From Sacculina carcini (taxonomy: Eukaryota > Arthropoda > Thecostraca > Sacculinidae), in assembly GCA_916048095.2 (NCBI GenBank), contig OU696574.1:10877087-10941086 (forward strand): 64,000 nt of DNA. Direction: 5' to 3'. How positions within the stretch are numbered: position 1 is the first letter of the stretch; every line of letters starts with the position of its first letter. Shown piece by piece: positions 23,801-35,640 of this stretch. Position numbers and translations under genes: made by a program. A model generated the notes under the pieces. That model searched no databases. It saw nothing but the letters and a program-made list of their open reading frames with translations, and was not told where the DNA came from.

Positions 23801-25662
23801 GCGCAGTGAGGGACAAAGAAGACGACGAAGGGGCGGCTGATGGATGAATGACGTATGCCACCCCTTCCTCCAATGCCACCCCTTCCTCCAAGAGGCTCAT
23901 GCGGTGATGGGTGTCATTCGCACCTATTTGGAGAATAATTTTGCGAATTTTTGGCACTAGATAGATAGATAGATAGACTTTATGGTCGTTCAGCAGCATT
24001 GAGACAGAAATAGAACAATTTGCTGAGCAAACTCAAACAAACTTCTATTAACGATTTCTTCATGAAACAATGACTTGTGTACTGTGCATTATTTTTACAT
24101 TTATGATGCTGGTAAAAATAAACCGATTTATAAACACAAGCTTGGAGGCGAAAATGGCCAAAAGGTTAAGTTCGGTTAATGTCATACTTTTTGCAGATCC
24201 AAAAGGTCTGACATTAAGCGGTTACGACTTCATATGCATATTCAAGCTTGCATAATTCTTGTATAATTAGTGTACTGTATGTATGTTATGTGAAATATAC
24301 TTCATATTCGGTGTGATTGTTGATTCATCTGCCTTTATCTCGAATATTTGTTCCTTTTATATCTGTAATACAACTTTTATATAGAATTAATAAACTAACC
24401 TGCTTCTACAATGATCTTCTCGGATCCTGTTCCACATCTCATCATTGGAATCGAGCGTAAGAATGTACTCTTGCCCAGTCTTACAAGGATGCAGTTTCCC
24501 TCACGACTTATTCTTCTCAAGAATTGCTTGATTTCTGACAATGTTTGATATTTGGTGAATATGTCCGCGTCACTGTGTAGATACACATTTGACGATACAG
24601 TTTGGACTTCAACATCGCTTTCAGGAATCACGCCAGTTGTTACATCAACAGCTCTCTGTGAATTTGCATATCATTTGCTTAATACATACAATTAATTCTT
24701 ACAATCTATATATGTTACATATATTTTTGTTTGTGTAAATATTAAAAATAATGCCGTAATATTGTAATTTTGAGCAAGGTTAGGAAAAATTATCTCACAT
24801 ATTTGTTGTGCGTAGCAAATCCAGATAAAACAAAAACAGAAATTTAAAAAGAATATATCATACCGTCTTGTTTTATAAAAAAATTGAAAATTTATATCGA
24901 ACAAATTGCAATTTCATTTTCAATTTATAATTATTAATTCTTTGGAGATTGATTTATTTAGATTTGTTGTACGAATCTACTGGCATAGATAAAATTGATA
25001 TTACTCCAACTTATTTTAATTTAACAAAACATGGGATGGTTTGTTATTATTCCTTGATTTTACTGAGCTCAACTTTTGAGTGAGCGTTTAATTATAATTA
25101 TATACTCCCGCAGCATGTTTTAAACTGTCATAATTACCTGCACATCTGATATAAGAGTAGAGCTGGAGACACGGAGTTCAGCGAGACCAGTCCTGACTTG
25201 ATGCTGCATTTGAGGAGACAACATCACGTCTACATGAGCGGCTCTTGGATGCAAATTGTTCCAAAAGTCCACACCTGCGTGTATCAAACGCATTCATTCC
25301 AGCATCTCAAAACCATCGATCACAGAAGCTGATTTAAGAAATTTGCAGAAATTAGAACTAGATAAGTAGAAGATATTTACATTATAAATAATGCTTATAC
25401 TAGGTTAGTTTGTCTTGTTTATTTGCATCGGGCATTATCCTAGCGTAATCCACTTATTCAGCAGTAATTCGTGTTTACCTGGCAGTTTCTCATACTGCTG
25501 CAGAAGGGTGTATGATCGTGGAGTGACGTCCACTCTCAATACCACGTAGTCAGTGTAGTTGGAGGCTGGATGATGAACTAGCTGACCTTCTGCAATATGT
25601 AGCTGGACACATGCTATTACAACACATAAAATAACCAGATACTCTGCTATTGAAGCCTGCAT
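17836..25662 (-). CDS. Zinc carboxypeptidase A-like zymogen (M14A), copy 3, complete
   Basis: Exons (minus): 25662-25479, 25274-25138, 24655-24400, 22222-22067, 21918-21824, 18619-18486, 18166-17836; lengths and phases are identical to copies 2 and 4; 430 residues. Signal peptide (MQASIAEYLVILCVVIACV), activation peptide, HAREW zinc motif, MWRKSR, LNRN, LHSYSQ, Tyr373 (MTYTASG), Met380 and IELRDKG Glu396 are all present. No stop or frameshift appears in any exon. Introns 3 and 5 are enlarged by a Tigger element and a Ty3/Gypsy element. Copy 3 runs in the same direction as copy 2 and is head-to-head with copy 4 across 2.7 kb. Expression with 2-3 kb TE-filled introns is plausible but unproven. 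Confidence 0.92.
18770..21600 (-). mobile_element. Degenerate Ty3/Gypsy LTR retrotransposon with internal pol deletion, intron 5 of copy 3
   Basis: Inserted relative to the copy 2 intron, where 'agttatttttacactgttcaataaac' is uninterrupted. Minus strand: capsid-like gag (~21190-20460) with a zinc knuckle CNNCGRTGHWAAVC (~20555-20514), then a protease start with VDNGAS where VDTGA would be usual, and a shifted frame with LLGLTTMADLGL. At ~19980 the frame passes from the pre-RT linker directly into the integrase zinc-binding end (TCQTSDR), so RT and RNase H are missing. Integrase follows (GIDIVGPL, VSDNGRQF). A purine tract (GTGGGGGTATGTAG) at ~19091 precedes a likely 3' LTR with TATAAAG. No matching 5' LTR was seen. 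It is inactive. Confidence 0.8.
22368..24232 (+). mobile_element. Tigger/pogo transposon with broken transposase, intron 3 of copy 3
   Basis: Terminal inverted repeats CAGTCGAAACCGATTAATG (left) and the complement of CATTAAGCGGTTACGACT (right) are flanked by TA on each side. Copies 2 and 4 show the empty site. The transposase starts at about 22572 (MGTEFTLQDKLQILDQLKAG), with a CENP-B/psq-type helix-turn-helix and a CENP-B second DNA-binding domain (WFHQMRAKNVPVNGSLMMEK). The DDE domain follows in shifted frames: NPDETALFY (first Asp, ~23055), an extra T near 23360 disrupting the second-Asp VDNATCH block, then NTTLLIQPLDQGVI (third Asp). An Asp-rich tail ends at 23753. At least three frame breaks. 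It encodes a different subfamily from the pogo copies at 7.4 and 36 kb. Confidence 0.88.
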
Positions 25663-26045
25663 TTTACCTCGTTCAAGAAAGGTCGTGCCGCCTATTAGCA
25701 CCGGTATCAGAAAGCTAATACTGAGTATCGGACAGCTATATCTTCCCTCCAACAATCTGGGTATTATATGACTAATCTGTAGCACTGGTGAAATTATACA
25801 CCGTTATTAAGTGTGTAGGACGGGTGCCATCTGGACAACAGTGTGATTAAATAGCAGCAAGATTTGAAAAATATGCCAGGATATATGACTCACTAGAATA
25901 TCACTCCTTATATGGTCACTATTAAAACCAAATATACAAGTCTGAGCTATATGTAAATTGCAGTGAAATATATTATTTTTACGTTGAATCTGACATTTGC
26001 AGCTATAAGTGATCACATGTCTTGCATTATGTTCGCTTCTGATAC
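25663..26045 (-). promoter_or_regulatory. Upstream region of copy 3
   Basis: Contains TGTATAAT (minus, ~25790) at the TATA position and runs into the repeated flank at 26046. It is similar to 13585-13969 and 28110-28373, the upstream regions of copies 2 and 4, so shared control is likely. Confidence 0.5.
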
Positions 26046-26516
26046 CTATATTCAGCAATTTGCGGTATAAAATTCTTCTTCAGACGTTTTTACCTGTATC
26101 CATATAGCACTGTGTCTGCGTGAGTGTGTGTGTATTTGCAAAGACGATTTTATGTAAGCTTGTTTATGTTGATTCAGTCCAATAAGAGTTCTTAAGAACT
26201 AAAAAGTGTTTGCAGTTTTAGGGTGAGATCTTGCAATAATATCTTGTGGAACTGGCTAGAAGCCATGGCTATCTAGAATCTGGACTCTGGATAAACATAC
26301 GACTACATCCAGGCGACAGTTCAGAGACACAGTGTTATAAGGAGATTGCGGCAATATGTGTGTGTGCGTCATTGCAACCTGATTCTCTACGTCTGCAGGT
26401 ATGTATGTGTCAGTCTCGTATAAACAGTCGGTCCAGAACACTCGCCTGGTTCGGTTGAGTTGTTCCGTGATAACACACACGCCACAAGATCATATTTCGA
26501 TGCTCTAAGAATGATT
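26046..26516 (+). repeat. Orphan duplication-unit flank (ghost of a lost gene copy)
   Basis: Matches 17286-17770, whose right end leads into the 3' UTR of copy 3. Here the match stops at about 26516 and no carboxypeptidase exon follows; a LINE fragment begins instead. A former neighbouring copy was probably lost at this point. CCTATATT near its left end is the empty site of the hAT element at 13970. Confidence 0.7.
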
Positions 26517-26689
26517 CAGCAAATATTTAATATATAATAAATATAACAATATATATAGTCCAATCACGTTTGTAGATCTTGAAAGAAATTTTCACTCTTC
26601 AAGTATCTACTCTTGATCGTGGACATAATCTAACTCTTAAAACATTTAAATAATGGTGATTATGTTTATAAACACCGGTTATTATGTGT

Positions 26690-27610
26690 TAACAACATAA
26701 TACTAGACAACATGTGTGATTGGTTCTCGGACAACAAATTATCAATAAATGTAAATAAATCTGTCTACATGACATTTCATAGCCGAAAAATCAAGCGGAA
26801 TATACAGCACGACTAACAAAATATATCATGACGAAAGTGATTTCATGACGATTTTCGGGAGTTATTTTGGATCAAACACTAAATTGGAAACAGCAGATAT
26901 GTTCGGTTACAAACAAGGCTTGGATAATCAATAGCATGTTGAGGAGAGTCAAAACAATGTTGAATAATGAAACCAAACGTATTTTGTACAATGCCTTATT
27001 TAAGCCGCATATTAAATACTGTTGTGAATCCTGGGGAAACATCTTTCCATCTCTCGTTCAAAAACTGGAAACACCTCAAAAGTATGCAATAAGACAGAGA
27101 TTGGCAATCCTATGTACTTGGAGCGTACTTCTCCAATTTAAACATGTATAAATATTTTGAAGTTCAAAGATGAGGTTAAGCTGGAAACATTAACGAAGGT
27201 TCACTTGTCGTTTCACAATAAACTCCCAAGTAGACTGCAGAATACCTTTCAGATAAATCGCCTTCATCCAACACAATTTACGGTCAAATACTAACGGTAA
27301 AAGATCAAAAGTATGTCATTTTATCGAGAAGGAATAAGGCTATGGAATAAATTGCCAGAACAGATGAAAATGTGCAGGTCGTTGCCTATATTCAAAAAAC
27401 AATTTGTGAAAATGAAAATGGACGATTATCAAGTACGATGGGCGATTTTTATTAAGTGTCTCCCACTACTACCTATATTTTCTGTAACCGCAAATGTGCG
27501 TTTACTCATGGTGCAACAAGCTATTTAGCTTCATGGACCTGGCGTGTTTGTTTTAGTCTGTATTCGTGTTTAATTTAAGTGTTGCCAAAATATATTTCAA
27601 TATATTTAAT
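26690..27610 (+). pseudogene. Degenerate LINE reverse transcriptase fragment
   Basis: Encodes in pieces the end of a CR1/Jockey-like RT and its C-terminal region: MCDWFSDNKLSINVNKSV (~26712), VILDQTLNWKQQI (~26865), RILYNALFKPHIKYCCESWG (~26980-27040), and GIRLWNKLPEQMK (~27330). The order matches the LINE at 14834 (NNLSNWFKNNNLSLNLKKS ... LLRLLYNSLILPHLNYCSLVWG), but the sequences are distant. Many stops and frameshifts. Confidence 0.8.
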
Positions 27611-27617
27611 TGATCAA

Positions 27618-28060
27618 TAAGAAAGTTTGCCTCGGATTAAAAAAAATGCCTATTTTGCTGTTTTAGTGTGCATTTTGCCTGTCTGTTTTGCCGTTTTAGT
27701 GCCTAAACATCCGGTCTCTTGTATTCAAGTTCTGAAGGTAGGTTTTGAGCGATTTTTGTCTTCTGCCTTAGGCTTAGGCCATTTCTCTTCCTGAATCTGT
27801 GAGCAAAATTCAGATCAGCCTTAAAATCTGAATCTTTCTTCCTTCTGAGAGACTCTAGCTGGATGTGAAGTATCGTGGCAACGTAGTCACTGCATCTCTA
27901 GTCAGTCATCCACTCCATAATCTCTTTTTCCAAGTACGGGTACTTGGCTGGAAGACCCCTGCATTCTCTTTTCGTTTTTGGCAGCTCAACCAGAAGTTAT
28001 CACTGCTTTCTCCACAGTCTGACATTTGCCTGCGGAATTGTGAATATCATATTGAAATAA
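27618..28060 (-). pseudogene. pogo transposase N-terminal fragment, cut by a transposon end
   Basis: From about 28020 to 27718 the minus strand matches the N-terminal part of the copy at 36617-36930 (SDYVATILHIQLESLRRKKD, NGLSLRQKTKIAQNLPSELE). It breaks at the codons where the 7.4-kb copy begins. The bases beyond the break (27717-27701) are AGACCGGATGTTTAGGC, the complement of the motif abutting the 7.4-kb copy. Confidence 0.75.
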
Positions 28061-28373
28061 TTCGAGTCACTGTGAAATTTACACAATGTATATATTTGCA
28101 TTTTTGCAAAAAAATCACCATGTAAGGTGTGATAGTTGTCGCTGAGTCATTCATTACAGCTTAATGTGCAAGGCTTACCGCTGCTATTTAAACACTGTTG
28201 TCCAGATGGGACCCGTTCAACACCCTTGATAACTGTGTATAATTTCACCAGTGCTACAGATTAGTCATAAAATACCCAGATTGTTGGAGGGAAGATATAG
28301 TTGTCCGATACTCAGTATTAGCTTTCTGATACCGGTACTAATAGGCGGCACGACTTTTCTTGAACGAGGTAAA

Positions 28374-31300
28374 ATGCAGGCTCCAATAGCAGAGTGTCTG
28401 GTTGTTTTATGTGTTGTAATAGCATGTGTCCAGCTACACATTGCAGAAGGTCAGCTAGTTCATCATCCAGCCTCCAACTACACTGACTACGTGGTATTGA
28501 GAGTGGACGTCACTCCACGATCATACACCCTTCTGCAGCAGTATGAGAAACTGCCAGGTAAACACGAATTACTGCTGAATAACTGGATTACGCTAGGATA
28601 ATTCCCGATGCAAATAAACAAGACAAACTAATCCAGCATAAACATTATTTATGATGTAAATATCTTCTACTTATCTAGTTCTAATTTCTGCAAATTTCTT
28701 AAATGAGCTTCTGTGATCGATGGTTTTGAGATGCTGGAATGAATGCGTTTGATACACGCAGGTGTGGACTTTTGGAACAATTTGCATCCAAGAGCCGCTC
28801 ATGTAGACGTGATGTTGTCTCCTCAAATGCAGCATCAAGTCAGGACTGGTCTCGCTGAACTCCGTGTCTCCAGCACTACTCTTATATCAGATGTGCAGGT
28901 AATTATGACAGTTCAATAACGTACTGCGGGAGTATGATAAAAATTAAATGCTCACTCAAAAATTGAGCTCAGTAAAATCAAGGAATAATAACAAACCATC
29001 CCATGTTTTGTTAAATTAAAATAAGTTAGAGTAATATCAATTTTATCTATGCCAGTGGATTTGTACAAAAATATTATTGAATAAAATCAAGTTCTAAAAA
29101 AATAAATAATAAATAATGGAAATATAAATTCAATTTGTTAGATATAATCTTTCAAATTTTAATGAAGCAAAACCTCACGTTATATTTTCATTATTGTTTT
29201 TCTTGTTTTTTTGGTTTTGTTACGCCTAAAAAGTGTGTGAAATTATTTTTCCTGACTTTGCTCAAAATTACAATATTACGGTATTATATTAAATATTTAC
29301 ACAAACAAAAATATATGGAATATTTGGAGAGTGTAAGAATTTATTTTATGAATTAAGCAAATGATATTCAAATTCACAGAGAGCTGTTGATGTAACAACT
29401 GGCGTGATTCCTGAAAGCGATGTTGAAGTCCAAACTGTATCGTCAAATGTGTATCTACATAGTGACACCGACATGTTCACCAAATACCAAACATTGTCAG
29501 AAATCAAGCAATTCCTGGGAAAAATAAATCGTGAGGGAAACTGCCGCATTAGAAGCCTGGGCAGGAGTACATTCTTACGCTCGATTCCAATGATGAAATG
29601 CGGAACAGGATCCGAGAAGATCATTGTTGAAGCAGGTTTGTTTATGATTTCTATATAAAAGTTGTATTACAGATATAGAAGCAACGAATAGTCGAGATAT
29701 AGGCAGATGAATCAAAAACCTCACCGAATAAGAAGTATATTTAGCATAATGTAAATACATCACACTAATTATACAAGAATTATGAAAGCTTCAATATGTA
29801 CATAATTATCTACAATGGTCTGTATTGTTGTGGAAATATTTTAAATATAGCCTGTAATGTGCTTTTTGAATTGGAGAGAACAATGCTCATCTTGTTTCGC
29901 ATCGGCTCTATCATTAGCACTAGGCTTTGAAATGACGTTATGAAATTTAGATTGATTTATCAATACAAATTTGAAAAATATGCCAAATTCTCACAGTATG
30001 ATTCACCAGAGCATATAAACATCAGCTAATTTCCTGTATTTTAATATCCAGTTAATTTCAATTTCGGCATTCTGCGTGAGTGGAGCAACTGTGATGGCAC
30101 TTCCCCAGTGTAGGTGTGCGGTGTTGACCGGTACATGACCAGCATGCTGTGGAAATGGTGAATGATTAAAGTTGCAGAGCGTTCTTGGTGATATTGTTTC
30201 AACCACGTCTTGACTGTTCTGTTGAAACGCTCGATGGTTTCATTGTCTCGAGACCAGTATGCCGAACATCGACAGTGCTTGATGCCACGGTGTTCGAGAT
30301 ATGTCTCGAACTCCCTGCTTGTAAATTGACGGTATTATCTGTGAAAATCTCCTCAGGGTAGCCTTCTCTCGACCAAATGGCACTGAGGAGGTCAATGACG
30401 TTCTTTGATTCGATCGTCGACGAAAATCCAATCTCTGCCAACTTGTTCTGATAGTCGATAAGTGTGAATGCAAATCTGCACTCTGGTGGTAGACCAGCGA
30501 TCGGGCCGACAATGTCTGATCCCAGTCTGGATAAAGGCTGAGGCGGGTGATCTACGGGCTTCAACGGTGCCGGATGAGGCCTGCCGCAGTTGACTTTATC
30601 GCTCGTTTGACAGCTCATGCAGTCGGCCACCATTTTTTCAACGTCCTTGACGACTCCTGGTCACCACGCCAGTGTGCGTATGTGCTGTTTTGTGCGCACT
30701 ACGCCGTCATGCGCAGCGTGAGCTCGTTGAAGGCACAGCTACCTAGTTATCTCCACGGAATACGATGTTGTCGATGATGCACAACTCTCGACGCACGTGA
30801 AAAAAGGGACGAATAGCGGGATCGCAGTGTTTCATGGACTGTGGAAATCCCTTGCGCAGAGCCTTGCGAAGCGATGTCGGTTGTTCATCGTCTCTAGACG
30901 CACTGTCTAGCTCGGTGCGTGTGATAACACCTGTGTCGATACACAGCTGCGCGACATTATCCGCCTGGCTGATATTCGCCTCGTCGTCTTCTCCTGACGG
31001 CAGTCGTGAGAGCGCGTCTGCAGCGGGAATGCAATCTACAGGCACATAATCAATCGTATAAGAGTATGGCAGCAGTCGCGCTTGCTACCGGGCGATTCTT
31101 GTTCCAGCTCTGCCACTGAAGTTCGCCGATAAGATTGACTGAAGTGCTGAATGATCTGTTCTCAGTCTGAATGGACGACCCCATAAGAACAATTTACATA
31201 TTTAGACAACGAGAACAGCAGAGAGTGTCTCCCCCTCGGTGACGGAGTATTTTGCTTCGCCCACTGAGAAGCGGCGACTCCAGAACGCAATGATGTGTTC

Positions 31301-34300
31301 CTTGCCTGATGCATCGAGCTGTGAGAGAACTGCTCCCGCGCCCTTCTCACTGGCATCTGACGTCAGCAGCGTCGTGAGTCGAAGTGCTGCAGTGGCTGAG
31401 CGCTTTTGATGAGGTGCTTCAACGTGTGGCACGCCTCCGAGTGCTGCGTCTCCCACGTGAAAGTCACCCCCTTTTTAGCAGTTCTTAGAGTGGGGCAGCA
31501 ACTCTCGTGTAGCCGGCCACGAACTGCGAAAGCCACGAACATAACCCCAGGAAACTCTTCAGCTCCTTGGCGTTTGTCGGGATGGGCGCGTCGCGTGCTG
31601 CTCTCAAATGATCCTCAGCGGAACAAATGACGCCGCTCAACACGATGAAGTCCCAAAAACGGACTTCCGGTCTGAAAAATTCACATTTGTTGTGGTTGAG
31701 TGTGATGTTGGCGCTGCGAAGTAGACTCATGACCTTAGAGAATGGCTCATCGTGCACGCGTTTGTCTGGTCCGCAGATTACGATGTCGTCCATGTAGTGG
31801 ACGCACCCGTGGACTCATCTCAAGACGTTGTCGAGTAGCCTCTGAAATGCGGCACCCGCTGATGCTAACCCATTTGGTAGTCTCCTGAATTGAAATAAGC
31901 CGTCTTGCATGAGAAATGCAGTGTATCGACGACTCGAAGGCTCCAGTTCCAGCTAATGATAGGCTGATCTGAGATCCAGCTGTGAAAAAACCTCTCCATC
32001 GATCTGTGTCTGTAGTTCCACAACTAGTTGGCTCACCCACTTGATTGATTCGATGGTGCCCTCTTTCTGAAACTTACGTATCTCGGCCGAAACCTCGTCT
32101 CGTACCGACAAGGGCAACAGACGGAGCGGATATTTCACCAGTTTCGCGTCCGCCTTCAGATGAGTTCCGCGCTGATAATCGACAGTCGCAGGTAGCACGG
32201 CTGAATCGTCGTGTGCATCGATTGACACGGTTGACACAATGCCGATCTCCGGATGGGTGATGAGAACGAGAGAGCGTCAAGTCCCAGAAGACCTTCCGTC
32301 ACTGGAATGTACATGACAAAAAAGTCCACATCAGCCTGATGGTATTTCACGACCACAGACGTCGACAATGTGCCCACTCTTTTGGAGGTTGATATCCAAC
32401 GCCAAACAATTTGTGGTCTGTGTCAATTACCTGAACGCCATTGAAATACTTCCGAGCCAGCGGAAGGCTCAGAACAGAAACTGTAGCTCCGGTGTCGACT
32501 TGAAGGTCGCACTCCACCGACCGGCCTGACACGACTGACACTGCTGCTGCACAGGTAAGGCGAGCATGTGAAGTATCCCTGCATGAAAAGATGGTGATGT
32601 TTCGGACGTTTTTTGACGTTGAGGGCTGCTGTTTTGCTTTCTTGGAGCGATATACAGATGCCCAACGACCTTTGCGGAGCAAAAATGGCATGATGGATCA
32701 CGAGCAGAATTGCGACCATGGCTCCTTGTGCTCCGTGCCAAAATATCTACAATCTCGCACATCTCGGTTTTGGTTCTGGTTGGTCTCTTCTCTTGTCCGG
32801 TTTCTTGCGAGATGACGAAACTTTCAGAGTCTCGTCCGCCGGTTGTGCTTTCTGGGCCCATCTTCAGCCCTGACTGTTCCAGTGACAGTTCGTGCGATTC
32901 CACTGTGGAGAGAAGAACGTCCAGAGTGATGCGGTCAATGACCAGAAGTCTCTCCCGGAGTCGTGAGTGGAGCGTGTGCTCAATCAACTGGTCGCAGATC
33001 AATTCGTCGGTGAGCTCTCCGAACTTGCTCGATCTAGCCAGTCCTCGAAGGGCCGACGCTTAGTGCGCGGTTGACTGGCCGTAACGCTGTCGTCTCTATC
33101 TGAAAACGTACCGCTCTGATGTAACATTGACTTTTGGAGATAAATATTCAGTCAGTAGCCGTTTTACGCGATCGAAGTCCGAGTCCCCTTCCCTCTTCGG
33201 TGAAGGCGGCAAGGACAGGTAGACAGGCGGCAGGACTTTCTGCGCCACGGACCCAATGCAATGCAGAATTATATTACACCGCCTCTTGTCCGGGAATTCA
33301 TCGCCTCCCCCATTGCTGTTAAGTAGATCTCATATGCAAACAACCAATTGGCCCACGGCATCGACGGTTTTCCGGGTCGATACAGAAAAAATTGGAGATG
33401 TGACACCTTCCATAGCCTCGGGAAACTCAATAAAACAACACTTCGTCTAAATAACGTGCAAGAATACGTAGGAACAAACACCTCGTCGCCAAAATGTAAC
33501 GTATTGAATTAGAATCAGCACTGAACAAGAACACCAATGTGTTCGCAAGCTGCTCAACTCCCAGTCCCCGGAAGCCAAAACTATTCGCCGCAATCCACCC
33601 CGTAATTATTGACACAAAAGCGCAACAAACTCATCGGGATTACACACCGTATACATAATACACCAGACACCAGACATTACAGAAATCTCATGTAAAATAG
33701 AAACAATCAACCTTATTTCAGTTCAATACACCTCAAATTCTCTCTCCTTTACTAAATTGTTGTTTGTTTCATGTATTTTATCACGTGTTGCGCAGGCATT
33801 CACGCTCGCGAGTGGATCTCCCCAGCCGTGGCTCTCTACATAATCAACGAGTTGGGCACGAGACAGACACAGTACTCCCGCCTGTTGTCCCAGTACACGA
33901 TCTACATTGTGCCCGTGTTAAACCCTGATGGGTACGAGTATACGTTCACGAGTGAGTACCAGTAACAGCCTCGTGTATTATCTATACCAGTGTCCAGCAC
34001 TAAGCAATTCCGGAGTTATCGCACACATACTTGACCATCACTATACAAATTGATTTGGGATTGTTGTTTAATACAGCTTATGTTTTCACAGCTGATCGTA
34101 TGTGGAGAAAATCACGCACCTACATTCGTGGAAGTACTTGTAGAGGAGTTGACCTCAACAGAAACTTCGACTACAAATGGTCAACTGTAAGTTCTTACGC
34201 ACGATAATTTCACACATAAACTCACACAAACTCATTACTATTCACCCGAGTATTCAACACTAAAAGCTCATTTCTACTGTTGAAGCCATGGGCTTAGATC

Positions 34301-35297
34301 CTAAGGGTATGGGAGTATATGCAAGATATGCAATTATTCTCCCCGAGAATTCTGCTGATTTCAGTTTTTTGAACAGTGGAAAAATAACTCTTAACCTGGG
34401 AAATACCCTGCAATTATCAAGTGGCTTAACGTATGAAAATATTTGTTATATTTGCATATTATGATCTTATTGCGTTGTAGTTATATTAATTGCTTGAATG
34501 ATCAATCATAGGAAGCAAACATTTTTCATATAACATTTTGAAATACTTTTTTATATACGATCACAGAGCGGAGCTTCCTCAGATCCATGCTCTGAGATTT
34601 ATCATGGAAAACAACCTGGCAGCGAGCGTGAAGTACAAGTCATGAGTAGCCTGATCAGAAAACACAGCGGAAACATTCACATGTACATGTCGTTGCACAG
34701 GTAACTAACTCAAACCAGCCATGCAGAAAATCAGTGAACATCTGCGTTTAACGTGATTAAACTATGGAGATAAGGACGAAATCAATAGAGAGATAGAGAT
34801 ATACGCGATTTAAGCTACTCTTTGAAGTAGAATTTGCTATAAGAAATTCACTAGATATAAGATTGAGCCAATGATATATGATTGGTCAATATGGCACATG
34901 TTCTCATCCATGATGGCGACCTTATGACAGACTCATAAAGTTGTGTTTGTTCTTGTGCATCATCAGCTACAAACAATTGGTTCTGCTCAACTACGGCTAC
35001 ACTTCCCGACATCACAAAAACTACACCGAGTTCGTGCGCGTGGGTACCGTCGGACAACAGGCAATACTAGCTGCCGGAGGTCCCAGTTTCAGAGTCGGTA
35101 CTCCTCCCGATCTGCTGAGGTACACAATTAGCGGATCTTCAATGGATTTCGCTCTGGGAGTAGGACAGTCGAAATTCACCACGACGATTGAACTTCGTGA
35201 TGATGGAAAATACGGCTTTCTCCTGCCCCCTTCCTACATCAAACCAAGTGGCAAAGAAACCATGGCAGCTTTCGTGGCCATGATTAATACTATTTGA
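28374..35297 (+). CDS. Zinc carboxypeptidase A-like zymogen (M14A), copy 4, complete
   Basis: Exons: 28374-28557, 28762-28898, 29380-29635, 33796-33951, 34092-34186, 34567-34700, 34967-35297; 430 residues. A signal peptide precedes the activation peptide (VDFWNNLHPRAAHVDVML ... MFTKYQTLSEI). Zinc ligands are His195/Glu198 (HAREW) and His320 (SLHS). Arg250, Asn267-Arg268, Tyr373 and Glu396 are present, with Met380 at the position-255 equivalent and Cys261-Cys284. Two local oddities: LHSYKQ instead of LHSYSQ, putting Lys two residues from Tyr322, and a divergent stretch CRIRSLGRS in exon 3. Intron 3 (4.2 kb) contains a Ty3/Gypsy element. Oriented opposite to copies 2 and 3. Confidence 0.94.
30060..33680 (-). 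mobile_element. Degenerate Ty3/Gypsy LTR retrotransposon, intron 3 of copy 4
   Basis: The insert interrupts intron sequence shared with copy 2 ('aacatcagctaatt...' left, 'attttatcacgtg' right). Minus-strand order: a probable 5' LTR starting TGTAACG on the plus strand (~33494), then TTGGCGACGAGG, a typical primer-binding/leader sequence. Next come gag (~33260-32430), protease (VDTGATVS, ~32490) and reverse transcriptase pieces including HYMDDIVICG (~31795-31768). RNase H (TSDASEKGAGAVLSQ, ~31360-31315), a chromosomal-end zinc motif (CMSCQTSD, ~30620) and integrase (SDIVGPIAG, ~30515) follow. Multiple stops and shifts. The 3' LTR was not found. Gag and integrase resemble the 19-21 kb element, so the two belong to related lineages. 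Confidence 0.85.
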
Positions 35298-35394
35298 ATC
35301 ATGAATTCAAATTACCTAGATAATCCGATTTTCAATACACTTTCTTGAAACTCAATCCATTTTTGCGTCTTTAAGCTGAATCATTCTAGGAACA

Positions 35395-35640
35395 TCGAAA
35401 TATATTCTTGTGGGGTTTGGGTTGTCACGGAACAACGCAACTGAACCAGGCGAGTGTTCTGGACCGACTGTTCATTGCGACATACGAGACTGACACATTT
35501 ATACACGGCTGTAGATGCAGAGAATCAGGCTGCCAGGAAGCACATACCGTAATCACTAAGTTTAATGTTTACCCATGTATAATGCTCCCCCACGTTTGAA
35601 TTGAAAAAACTGGTCTTTTTGACATACACTCCCCCCCTAA
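35395..35640 (+). repeat. 3' flank of copy 4, shared with copy 2
   Basis: Inverted match to 8440-8660, including 'agcacataccgtaatcactaa'. Because the pogo copies lie immediately beyond in both places, gene and pogo element were duplicated together. Confidence 0.75.
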
